Shown: positions 12,715 to 24,928 of the stretch, piece by piece
Layout: the number at the start of each line of letters is the position of its first letter
How positions within the stretch are numbered: the first letter of the stretch is position 1
Assembly (NCBI GenBank): GCA_032209605.1
Contig: JASFXZ010000044.1
Location: 2,542,001 to 2,606,000 of the forward strand
Direction: 5' to 3'
DNA from: Mactromeris polynyma
Taxonomy: Eukaryota; Mollusca; Bivalvia; Venerida; Mactridae
Length of the DNA stretch: 64,000 nt
Made by a program: the position numbers and the translations under genes
Notes under the pieces: model-generated
Databases searched by the model: none
What the model was told of the DNA's origin: nothing
Seen by the model: only the letters and a program-made list of their open reading frames with translations

Positions 12715-13200
12715 TACCAATAGATTGATAAAATCGGTTGCTTATATCACGGCTGCAAATGTTGGGTTAAAATCCTAACAAAATGTCCGTCTCTACATTC
12801 TCAGTACACAATTCATGACATGACCTTATATGAGAAAGAGCATATTGTATCTATATTATTGGTATCTATTCAAAGCTGATGGACTGAGGTGTGTGAGGAC
12901 ATGCTAGATTCATTCTGTCTGAATTACTAGTACTAATTCACCTCAACAATTAGACGGTTAGATCACGACTTACCAACTGCATTATTCATGTTATATCATA
13001 CAGATTTACTGAGCAAACTTCGCACACAACATTATGCAAAATTTCCATCAGTTATATTTCAAAAGGTTCTATAATGCGGCTAAAGCAAAGATTCATGTAA
13101 AGTGCAAAAAACAGACCTGTGTGTGGGCAACAGGCAGTTTTACTTGGTGCTACAACGTAACTAGGTAAAAACATTTATTTGCTTGGAGTTGGAGAATTGG
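12715..13200 (-). repeat. Inverted copy of the MITE-like repeat (relative of copy B)
   Basis: The reverse complement matches 1598-2047, including the CAACCCAACATTTGCAGC junction and the AACTCCAAGCAAATAAATG stretch. Several small indels indicate an old copy. Confidence 0.7.
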
Positions 13201-13909
13201 TTTTGATATATAATAATGTGTTGCATTAGAAGTTTTGATCAGAGTATATAGGTGGGAAAAAAATCGGACTATTAAATGGCCTGATTTCCACATTTTACTT
13301 ACTAATTGTGTTGGTAATTGGCCTGGTGATCATTCAACAGTAAATGTCCAAAGTTCGTTAGCATCTAGGGCAAAATATAGAAAATGTAGTTCTTGTATTT
13401 CTATCATATTTGCTTTTCGGATTCCTTTATACATATAGAAACATGTCCCTTTGCTTAGTTTTTGCATGGTATTTTCACATTTAGATATCAGTGCGAAGAG
13501 ATGGACATTACAAATTAATATAAAATATGGCCCTAAGGGTTTCAAAACACGTAGTAATGACTTCCAATGTATTTGTTTTACATACTTATGAAAAAATAAC
13601 ATGCTATTATACAATTAATATATTTTAACTATTTAAATGCTTGATTAATTAATTATCTTATTTATACCAATAATTTGAAACGGTCAAGTCGTTTTATACC
13701 AAATTATCTTTCTCATATTCATATTTTAATTAGTCGCAATCTATATATATCGCATAACAAATTGCAATAAAGGCTTATTTTGCACAAATAAAATCAATAA
13801 TAACAAAAAAAATTACTGGCATTAAAATTCGATGCAATAATTTTGGCAATACAGGTCAACTTTGACTACCTCATTTTTGCTCAGCTTGTAAAATTGCCGT
13901 GCAACCTCT

Positions 13910-14730
13910 ATTCAACTGTTGTACTTGTTGAGCATGGTGAGGTGTCATGAAAAAATACACTACAATAGGGCCTCGGATAACGCAAGTAATGGGGTAAATA
14001 CATGGACATTGTGGGAAATCGTTAATATCTAAACAACGGATTGAGATATCAAAATTGTGCAGACGGTTTTGAAAAAATAAGAATTTCTGCACTTTATAAT
14101 CCGTTATTCAGAAAGGTCGTTTTTTAACTTTAAAGACACGAACCCAAGCTATATAAACAATATAGGGGGAAAACGGACTGGTCGGTTTTAAAACCAAATA
14201 TCCCAGTATATAAAAGGAAATCTAAATTTTTGCAAACGGCTTTAAAATCTTTAAAATAGGCCTATGTAAACTTGATAAAAATAGGTAATTTCATTTTGGT
14301 CTTTGAACCTGATGATTTCCATTTTTTTCGGCGTAGCTGTATAACATTGAGTTTGACCTACATTTTTACCAACAAAAAGGTTGTCCTCGAAGCGGGTTTT
14401 TTAAAATCCGACCAATCATATTTTCACACAAGAGGCACCAAAAGGGGTTTTCGTAAGAGTTGCGTTCGTTAGCAGTTCGAATTTTGCCGGAAGTAGTTGA
14501 TACGTTAAAATGACCCTGATAAGGTCCTGGCTTATATTATATAGTATATATATATCCGAAGTAATTTTTTGTAAGGATTTTTTTTTCGGAAGCCGTTTAT
14601 CTGTTTTAAAAGATATTCCTTTTTTCTTTCTATTTCATATTGTAACTGCATGTGTATATAGATCTCCACATGTGGTCACTTAAGATATTATCTCACTCTA
14701 ACTACCGTGCTGTATTGTTCGTTGGACCAT
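13910..14730. repeat. Dispersed repeat, copy 2 of a direct pair
   Basis: Direct-orientation relative of 2740-3560, with the same order of landmarks and scattered indels. Short ORFs overlapping it are not shared as conserved frames and are not called. The interval 13200-13910 has two overlapping antisense ORFs of 67 and 94 codons with no recognised domain. Confidence 0.65.
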
Positions 14731-15261
14731 GGTTTTTGTCGTTATTGTCAAACTGCATTTATGCAATATATAGTGCTAAGCGTGATGCAATTAATTTCTT
14801 CTAGAAGACCATAACGCGCCCCTTGTCACGCTTTTTCTTCAACAGCACCAGATTAATTTAAGATATTTGTCCATTAAATTTAACATAAAATATATTGTAG
14901 TCCAGACAAATCGTTCTAAAATATTTGCGGTGTATACTTGATATTCCCTACATATCATGATGACCTGATATACTTCATTAATTAGCATCACAAAGTGAGA
15001 TTTTGAAGTCAGTTTGAATCATTCGTTATAGAAATAAACTAGTAAATTTATTTGCAGTATGTTGGTACGGAATTGTTTGATTTATTTATACTTATTGGTG
15101 CACCCTTTATTTAACCGACAGGTATAACTCATTATGGAAAACGTGTGACGGTTTACTGTAAAGAACATTCAACAAATAGTGTGGTAGTGATTTATGAGTC
15201 CTTCTCTGAAGGATCTGTACAAATTGTTCAACACCATTTGGATACCACCGTAGGACAAAGT

Positions 15262-15386
15262 TGTTGCAACCACAGGATATTGTCACAAGTTCTCTCCTAT
15301 ATCCCTTCTCTAGTATATGTACTATATAGTCATTATACTATAGGGGTAAAGGGAGATAACTCGTGACAATCTCATGTAGTTGCACC
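15262..15386. mobile_element. Short fold-back element (~125 bp)
   Basis: The left arm GTTGCAACCACAGGATATTG and the following TCAC-AGTT are complementary, with a few mismatches, to the right arm ending GTAGTTGCACC. A related stretch containing GTGACAATATCCTGTGGTTG lies at ~54475-54496. It is non-coding. Confidence 0.6.
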
Positions 15387-15459
15387 AGCCTATTAACTGA
15401 ACCGCGTTATTACAGATTTTGTAACGAAACCTCAATCTGATTTCAAGTGTTTCAGTCAC

Positions 15460-15467
15460 ATACATGT
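15460..15467. repeat. Left 8-bp target site duplication of the giant fold-back element
   Basis: ATACATGT immediately precedes the terminus GTTACAACCCG. The identical octamer in the same orientation follows the other terminus at 31619-31626. Confidence 0.8.
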
Positions 15468-18400
15468 GTTACAACCCGTTTTGCAATAAAAACGCATTTT
15501 GCAATAAAAAATTTAAATCGCTAAAAATGCATATCTAGAACCTTTAACAGTTGTATATATGTATGATAATACTAAAAATATATGTGCGACTCATATAACT
15601 CATATACTATAACAATTAGACGATATTCATATTCGACGCATTTTGCAATAAAAATTTCACACTCGTCAACGCGTTTTGCAATAAAAAATTAAATCGCTAA
15701 AACCGCATGTGTTGTGTCTGAAACAGTCGTATATATGTATAATAATACAAAAAAGATATGTGCGACACATATAACCCATGATAGATAACACTTAGACGAG
15801 ATTTATGTTCAACTCATTTTGCAATAAAAATTTCACATTCGTCAACGCGTTTTGCAATAAAAATTTAAATCGCTAAAACCGCAAGTGTTGTGTCTGAAAC
15901 AGTCGTATATATGCATAATTATACAAAAAAAAAAAGTGCGACACATATAACCCAAGATAGATAACACTTAGACGAGATTTATGTTCAACTCATTTTGCAA
16001 TAAAAATTTCACATTCGTCAACGCGTTTTGCAATAAAAATTTCACATTCGTCAACGCGTTTTGTAATAAAAATTTCACATTCGTCAACGCATTTTGCAAT
16101 AAAAATTTCACATTCGTCAACGCGTTTTGCAATAAAAATTTAAATCGCTAAAACCGCAAGTGTTGTGTCTGAAACAGTCGTATATATGCATAATTATACA
16201 AAAAAAAAGTGCGACACATATAACCCAAGATAGATAACACTTAGACGAGATTTATGTTCAACGCATTTTGCAATAAAAATTTCACATTCGTCAACGCGTT
16301 TTGCAATAAAAATTTAAATCGCTAAAACCGCATGTGTTGTGTCTGAAACAGTCGTATATATGTATAATAATACAAAAAAGATATGTGCGACACAAATAAC
16401 CCATGATAGATAACACTTAGACGAGATTTATGTTCAACGCATTTTGCAATAAAAATTTCACATTCGTCAACGCGTTTTGCAATAAAAATTTAAATCGCTA
16501 AAACCGCATGTGTTGTGTCTGAAACAGTCGTATATATGTATAATAATACAAAAAAGATATGTGCGACACAAATAACCCATGATAGATAACACTTAGACGA
16601 GATTTATGTTCAACGCATTTTGCAATAAAAATTTCACATTCGTCAACCCGTTTTGCAATAAAAAATTTAAATCGCCAAAACCACATGTGTTGTGTCTGAA
16701 ACAGTCGTATATATGTATAATAATACAAAAAAGATATGTGCGACACAAATAACCCATGATAGATAACACTTAGACGAGATTTATGTTCAACGCATTTTGC
16801 AATAAAAATTTCACATTCGTCAACGCGTTTTGCAATAAAAATTTAAATCGCTAAAACCGCAAGTGTTGTGTCTGAAACAGTCGTATATATGCATAATTAT
16901 ACAAAAAAAAATATGTGCGACACATATAACCCAAGATAGATAACACTTAGACGAGATTTATGTTCAACGCATTTTGCAATAAAAATTTCACATTCGTCAA
17001 CGCGTTTTGCAATAAAAAATTTCAATCGCTAAAACCGCAAGTGTTGTGTCTGAAACAGTCGTATATATGCATAATTATACAAAAAATATATGTGCGACAC
17101 ATATAACCCAAGATAGACAACACTTAGACGAGATTTATGTTCAACGCATTTTGCAATAAAAATTTCACATTCGTCAACGCGTTTTGCAATAAAAAATTTA
17201 AATCGCTAAAACCGCAAGTGTTGTGTCTGAAACAGTCGTATATATGCATAATTATACAAAAAAAATATGTGCGACACATATAACCCAAGATAGATAACAC
17301 TTAGACGAGATTTATGTTCAACGCATTTTGCAATAAAAATTTCACATTCGTCAACGCGTTTTGCAATAAAAATTTAAATCGCTAAAACCGCATGTGTTGT
17401 GTCTGAAACAGTCGTATATATGTATAATAATACAAAAAAGATATGTGCGACACAAATAACCCATGATAGATAACACTTAGACGAGATTTATGTTCAACGC
17501 ATTTTGCAATAAAAATTTCACATTCGTCAACGCGTTTTGCAATAAAAATTTAAATCGCTAAAACCGCAAGTGTTGTGTCTGAAACAGTCGTATATATGCA
17601 TAATTATACAAAAAAAAAAGTGCGACACATATAACCCAAGATAGATAACACTTAGACGAGATTTATGTTCAACGCATTTTGCAATAAAAATTTCACATTC
17701 GTCAACGCGTTTTGCAATAAAAATTTAAATCGCTAAAACCGCATGTGTTGTGTCTGAAACAGTCGTATATATGTATAATAATACAAAAAAGATATGTGCG
17801 ACACAAATAACCCATGATAGATAACACTTAGACGAGATTTATGTTCAACGCATTTTGCAATAAAAATTTCACATTCGTCAACGCGTTTTGCAATAAAAAT
17901 TTAAATCGCTAAAACCGCATGTGTTGTGTCTGAAACAGTCGTATATATGTATAATAATACAAAAAAGATATGTGCGACACAAATAACCCATGATAGATAA
18001 CACTTAGACGAGATTTATGTTCAACGCATTTTGCAATAAAAATTTCACATTCGTCAACGCGTTTTGCAATAAAAATTTAAATCGCTAAAACCGCATGTGT
18101 TGTGTCTGAAACAGTCGTATATATGTATAATAATACAAAAAAGATATGTGCGACACAAATAACCCATGATAGATAACACTTAGACGAGATTTATGTTCAA
18201 CGCATTTTGCAATAAAAATTTCACATTCGTCAACGCGTTTTGCAATAAAAAATTTAAATCGCCAAAACCACATGTGTTGTGTCTGAAACAGTCGTATATA
18301 TGTATAATAATACAAAAAAGATATGTGCGACACAAATAACCCATGATAGATTACACTTAGACGAGATTTATGTTCAACGCATTTTGCAATAAAAATTTCA

Positions 18401-21400
18401 CATTCGTCAACGCGTTTTGCAATAAAAATTTAAATCGCTAAAACCGCAAGTGTTGTGTCTGAAACAGTCGTATATATGCATAATTATACAAAAAAAAATA
18501 TGTGCGACACATATAACCCAAGATAGATAACACTTAGACGAGATTTATGTTCAACGCATTTTGCAATAAAAATTTCACATTCGTCAACGCGTTTTGCAAT
18601 AAAAAATTTCAATCGCTAAAACCGCAAGTGTTGTGTCTGAAACAGTCGTATATATGCATAATTATACAAAAAATATATGTGCGACACATATAACCCAAGA
18701 TAGACAACACTTAGACGAGATTTATGTTCAACGCATTTTGCAATGAAAATTTCACATTCGTCAACGCGTTTTGCAATAAAAAATTTAAATCGCTAAAACC
18801 GCAAGTGTTGTGTCTGAAACAGTCGTATATATGCATAATTATACAAAAAAAATATGTGCGACACATATAACCCAAGATAGATAACACTTAGACGAGATTT
18901 ATGTTCAACGCATTTTGCAATAAAAATTTCACATTCGTCAACGCGTTTTGCAATAAAAAATTTCAATCGCTAAAACCGCAAGTGTTGTGTCTGAAACAGT
19001 CGTATATATGCATAATTATACAAAAAATATATGTGCGACACATATAACCCAAGATAGACAACACTTAGACGAGATTTATGTTCAACGCATTTTGCAATAA
19101 AAATTTCACATTCGTCAACGCGTTTTGCAATAAAAAATTTAAATCGCTAAAACCGCAAGTGTTGTGTCTGAAACAGTCGTATATATGCATAATTATACAA
19201 AAAAAATATGTGCGACACATATAACCCAAGATAAATAACACTTAGACGAGATTTATGTTCAACGCATTTTGCAATAAAAATTTCACATTCGTCAACGCGT
19301 TTTGCAATAAAAAATTTAAATCGCCAAAACCGCATGTGTTGTGTCTGAAACAATCGTATATATGTATAATAATACAAAAAAGATATGTGCGACACAAATA
19401 ACCCATGATAGATAACACTTAGACGAGATTTATGTTCAACGCATTTTGCAATAAAAAATTCACATTCGTCAACGCGTTTTGCAATAAAAATTTAAATCGC
19501 TAAAACCGCAAGTGTTGTGTCTGAAACAGTCGTATATATGCATAATTATACAAAAAAAATATGTGCGACACATATAACCCAAGATAGATAACACTTAGAC
19601 GAGATTTATGTTCAACGCATTTTGCAATAAAAATTTCACATTCGTCAACGCGTTTTGCAATAAAAAATTTCAATCGCTAAAACCGCAAGTGTTGTGTCTG
19701 AAACAGTCGTATATATGCATAATTATACAAAAAATATATGTGCGACACATATAACCCAAGATAGACAACACTTAGACGAGATTTATGTTCAACGCATTTT
19801 GCAATAAAAATTTCACATTCGTCAACGCGTTTTGCAATAAAAAATTTAAATCGCTAAAACCGCAAGTGTTGTGTCTGAAACAGTCGTATATATGCATAAT
19901 TATACAAAAAAAATATGTGCGACACATATAACCCAAGATAAATAACACTTAGACGAGATTTATGTTCAACGCATTTTGCAATAAAAATTTCACATTCGTC
20001 AACGCGTTTTGCAATAAAAAATTTAAATCGCCAAAACCGCATGTGTTGTGTCTGAAACAGTCGTATATATGTATAATAATACAAAAAAGATATGTGCGAC
20101 ACAAATAACCCATGATAGATAACACTTAGACGAGATTTATGTTCAACGCATTTTGCAATAAAAATTTCACATTCGTCAACGCGTTTTGCAATAAAAAATT
20201 TTAAATCGCTAAAACCGCAAGTGTTGTGTCTGAAACAGTCGTATATATGCATAATTATACCAAAAAAAATATGTGCGACACATATAACCCAATATATATA
20301 ACACTTAGACGAGATTTATGTTCAACGCATTTTGCAATAAAAATTTCACATTCGTCAACGCGTTTTGCAATAAAAAATTTAAATCGCTAAAACCGCAAGT
20401 GTTGTGTCTGAAACAGTCGTATATATGTATAATAATACAAAAAAGATATGTGCGACACAAATAACCCATGATAGATAACACTTAGACGAGATTTATGTTC
20501 AACGCATTTTGCAATAAAATTTGCACACTTGTCAACGCGTTTTGCAATAAAAGTTTAAAACCGCTAAAAACGCATGTATGACATCTTAAACGGGGTGATA
20601 CATGTATAACAATGCAATAAATATATGCGACTCATATAACTCAAATAACACCGATCTATGTCTCTGTCTTAAACCATATACATGTGTCTTGTGTCGGGGA
20701 GTTGCCTTGGAAGCGGTGGTCTTTGTTATTTACACTGTTTGACTTCTTCATTAATGTTCATAAATAGTTAAATTACTGTCGCCATTTAATTTGAATTCAA
20801 ACATAACTTTATGTACATATTTTTTAGTGGGAGCATTTAGATTTACCCTTGTCCGTCTATCCATCAGACTGTCCGTCCCACAAACGCTTGTCGTTCATAT
20901 CTTATAAACCGTTAGACAAACAGTTTTCATACTTTATAGAAATGTATGTTAGCTTGTGAATTCGTACATTTGGGTCCCCTGCATCCCACTCCACCCAGGA
21001 GAAACACTATTACGGGACAGTATAACACTTTTGGACTATTATTTCTGTTTATTTTTAGATGTATGTTAAGTTCCCCTGTCCCCATGTGCAGTTCTTTCAC
21101 TTTACATAATATTCATGTTCTCCCCGTTCGGCGTATTATTGCTACCTTTCTTGACTTGTTTCGTGATGTATTTCATCCATTAAATAATTTTCCCCATGTT
21201 GCCCCCCCTCCCAATTATTTTTCCACAGTTGTTCTTAACGGAACATTTCTTTGCACCCCTATTTTCCATAAATGTTTGCCTTTGCACCTCCTCAGTGCCA
21301 AATATTTTGTAAACCATTGTTTTCTAAGGGTGGGGAGGCAATGCCAGTAAAAGGCTGTTTTGTTCCTAGTGCTGGAAAATACACAGTGTGTCTGTTGATA

Positions 21401-22152
21401 TGTACGTAATGTTTAATTGGTTTTAATGATTGGTTACCGACTACTTAGTCAATAGTCAATGCATATGTATGCATATGTTGGAAATCAATGACCATATAGC
21501 GATGAATGTAATGTTGGCTAGCTGTTAAATCGATTTAAACCTCCAACAACTTTACTGACAGTTCCAATAATGTAATTCGCTGTATGATCATTTCCCTTTC
21601 CCCTGTGCAATTATTTCACTTCATATAGTGTTCATTTAAATGTCTACCCGGTTTCGGCTTAATTTCTCCCCAGTTTCAGTTTATTGTTGCCAGCTGTCTT
21701 GATTTGTCCTGTGATCTTTTCTATCCATTAATCAACCCCCCCCCTTCTGTCCTCTTTCATTCTCCTAGTACTCCCATATGGTCGACAATGCAATTCCTTG
21801 CGCCCCTGTTCCTTAATGTATGTACCATTGAGCCTCCTCCAATGCCTTATGTTTTAAGGATTGTTGTTTTCCAGGAGGTCTGTGTGGAGAGGCACTGTCA
21901 TGTGTATGTGGCGTTCCCTGTAGCAACTGATTCTCTCACTTTTGTGCATGTGGCGTTCTCTGGAACAATTTAATCTCGCTTTGTATCGCTTGCTATGGAC
22001 CTTTTTTTAGCATTTTTGAATTTGCCGCTGATATCTAAAATAATGATTGGACCTCGAGTAGCGACACTTCATACACATATTAGTCATTACATGAAAAGTG
22101 CATGTATTAATAAAGACAAGAGTAACGCACCTTTGTTGAACCGCAATTTTCA
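15468..22152 (+). repeat. Left arm of the giant inverted repeat
   Basis: Consists of ~5.1 kb of 176-bp tandem units (15480-20600) followed by ~1.55 kb of single-copy sequence that includes family-F repeat segments (21370-21950). In the single-copy part I found only about three substitutions relative to the right arm, plus a poly-C tract length difference (9 versus 11). The 134-codon ORF at 20946-21350 is mirrored in the other arm only because the arms are copies. It has no recognised domain. Confidence 0.85.
15480..20600 (+). repeat. 176-bp satellite array, left arm (~28 units)
   Basis: The unit is 176-177 bp and contains two copies of a TTTTGCAATAAAA core, one preceded by AACGCG and one by AACGCA. 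Two main variants can be read: one with CATGTGTTGTGTCTG and GTATAATAATAC, the other with CAAGTGTTGTGTCTG and GCATAATTATAC. Sub-variants carry GCCAAAACC in place of GCTAAAACC (16674, 18261, 19323, 20030). The first and last units are diverged. About 33-bp partial units are amplified at 16010-16135. Two adjacent units can stay open as an 82-codon minus frame because 177 is divisible by 3; this is not evidence of coding. Confidence 0.9.
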
Positions 22153-24928
22153 CACATACGAATTCCTCACACGTGTGTCACAAATTCGTACGAATATGTC
22201 ACAAGTAGGTGTTGTGAAATTCTCGTACCCCCTTTTTTCACCACCTCTTAGTACCAACGAAATTTTCACATTTCGTTTATCGCTCGTTTATTAATATTAG
22301 CAACCAGCCGCCGTATTGTCGTTTGTTTCTTTATTTGTGTTTTTGGGTTTATCAAGTTTTCCACAATATTCATATGTATAGCCCTATAAACGAAGTTTTT
22401 GGGGGTATATATACGACAGACCGGTGGTGACATTTTGAATTCAGTATTTCATGATTTTCCCATTCATAATTTCACTATTTCAACTTCACGAATTCACGAT
22501 ACCAACTTCACGATTTCATCTTATTAAACGAATTCACTATGTCTTGTTTTCACGATTTTAAATTCACGATTTCAACTTCACGAATCAACTTCATATCAAT
22601 CGTGAAATTATGAAGGTGAAATCGTGAAGGTGAAATCGTGAAATATTGAAAAGAAGAAATCGTGAATTCGTAAAATTTGAAGACACTCGGGCCACAACTA
22701 TTGGCTGAACGATTCGACTTTGACGTATGACAAAGTAAAATGATTTGACCTTCATAATATTGTGACATTGACCTTAGATCTAGTGTTCTTAAAACAACAC
22801 ATATACTTTAATTGTAAATCTAGTCATATCATGCGAATTATGAAATCTCTGTGGTAAAACAACTCTTCGTTTTGAGTGTCACCTTTGACATAGACACAAA
22901 TGAATGGAGTATTATACGAAAGACCGGTGGGGACTTTTCGAGTTAAATATTTCACGATTTCAACTTCACGAATTCACGATTTCAACTTCAAGAAATCACG
23001 GTTTCACGAATTTAACTCCACGAATTCATGACTTCAACATCAATATTTCATGATTTCGTGAAGTTGAAATCGTGAAATCTTGAAATATTATTGAATTTGA
23101 AATGTCACCACCGGTCTTTCGTAGTATTGCCATGCAATACAAAGTCCCCTACCGGCTAATATAATCATCTGAAAATTTACTATCTGTGTTCAGATGTCAA
23201 TGTCGGGTACCATGGTCTCATATTTTAACCATAGAACATGGGTGTTGAATGTTGTCGCAATGAGGTTAAAATTTGATCCAAGTTTCATGGAAATTCTTTT
23301 AGTGGTAGGACATATGGAACGGAAACGAAACTTCAATGCTCAAACCCAGTAAACATTGACGTTGGGTGGACGTTGTGCCAACTAAGGACCCCAAAATTAA
23401 AATAACGTTGGATTATAGTTGGATTTGAAAGTGTTTTAGACGTCATATCTCAACGTCGGGGTACGACCATAATCAAATCAAGATATATTTTATATCCAAC
23501 GCGAATCTAATACAATTCAAACCAAAATGACAATTTTATGATATTTCAACGTTGAAAAAACAGTTCGGTTTGATTTATAATCAAATTCCAATATCTTAAA
23601 TTATCAAGTAACTTTAGTTTTATATACACATGCTACTTGGACAGTGTTAATACATTTTAAATGTAATGCATTTAAACATTATCGTACAAGTTAAGAGAAT
23701 TTTGACATATATTGTATAATTATTATGTATTTCACGGGACGTAATAAAACAATATGAACACGTTAACGTCGTGTCTGAGCCAAATCTAACGTTGATATAA
23801 CGTCGGACCTCTATTTCTAGCACCCCGGATAGACATTTCCGGTGAATTCAGCCGTGCTGGAAAACTCTTTCTGGCACCCCATGCTAGATGAGTCACGCGC
23901 TGTGACGCAATACTTTTTATTTCTTTTATTATACACTTCATGTAAGCATAATTATGATATTTTAATAGATGATTTCCATAAACATTAACTTTACAAAAAA
24001 TATAGCTTCAAAACAAAACAAAATAACCCTTAAAAGACGTTATATTGAAGGAACTTTTATGGCGTATGCAGTGAATAAAAATTAATGCGCGTCATGACGT
24101 CAGTAAACATCATCGCACGCGCGTTTTGGTGAAATGTACAAAAATGCGTTTTTCTATGTCCATTTTTTCACAAAAAAGTAATTTAAGGTATGCTAGAAAA
24201 AATATCAATCATGTGTGTCCGGTCCTCGGGCACGCTGCGTAGCCGGTAACTCGGCAAGACTCGTTACCCGATAACGCAGGTGCCCTCGGGTCGGATTTTT
24301 CTATCCGGACCGGAAACACATGACATATATTATTAGTCCGTACAACGTCGAGGCTCCGACGTTAACCCGAAGTTAAATTATGGTAGGCGACGATGTGATC
24401 AAAATCCAACGTCGTCTCGACGTCGGGTGTTGGTTAGGAACCTGCAGCCAAGTGTATAAACCTTGGCTAAGTTGTCCATAGGTTATCTTTTGGCCAAATT
24501 GCACATTTAAATAATTTTATTGGTTAATAGTAATTATTGGCTAATCATTTTGGTTAACTTTTACCAAACCAAAGAATGAACCAGTTATATACAATTGGCT
24601 GCTGTCCTTAATTGGTGACATTGACCGTGAACTAATGCGCCTGGAACATTGGTTCTGCATCTCGTCTTGATTCGTTGAGCATTTGACCAAAGTTTGCAAA
24701 TGGTTTAGGACTTGTTGGGGACAGACACACAATCATGTTACATTGAACGGTGACCATGACCTTCAGCCGGCGAGGCTGAAAAATGAGATCTGCGTGTTGT
24801 CCGGATGAGGTGAACATTTACCCACTAGGGAACTAAAATCCGGTTATCATCTTAGAAGTTATGAGTCAACACAAACGGCACCATCACTACACGTTACATA
24901 AAGAAAATGTGCATTGTGACCCTGTCGT
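22153..24928. other. Spacer (loop) of the giant fold-back element, non-coding
   Basis: No ORF above 72 codons and no recognised domain. It holds TTCACGATTTCAACTTCACG-type near-palindromic repeats (22431-23100), a small TA-flanked element at 22917-23120, and a stretch with scattered ACGTTGG/CCAACGTCG motifs (23345-24430). A fold-back lies around 24215-24310, where TCCGGTCCTCGGGCAC faces GTGCCCTCGGGTCGG. A hidden or decayed transposase could not be identified. Confidence 0.6.
22917..23120. mobile_element. ~204-bp TA-flanked fold-back MITE
   Basis: Termini are CGAAAGACCGGTGGGGAC on the left and the complement of CGAAAGACCGGTGGTGAC on the right, each flanked by TA. The interior is made of complementary TTCACGATTTCAACTTC and GAAGTTGAAATCGTGAA blocks. 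A further related terminus at 22414 (CGACAGACCGGTGGTGAC) suggests a second, overlapping or truncated copy. TA flanks are compatible with a mariner-type origin. Confidence 0.6.

Noticed and set aside
13235..13614. Overlapping plus and minus ORFs of 67 and 94 codons
   Set aside because: No domain, no splice context, mutually antisense, and outside any recognised gene.
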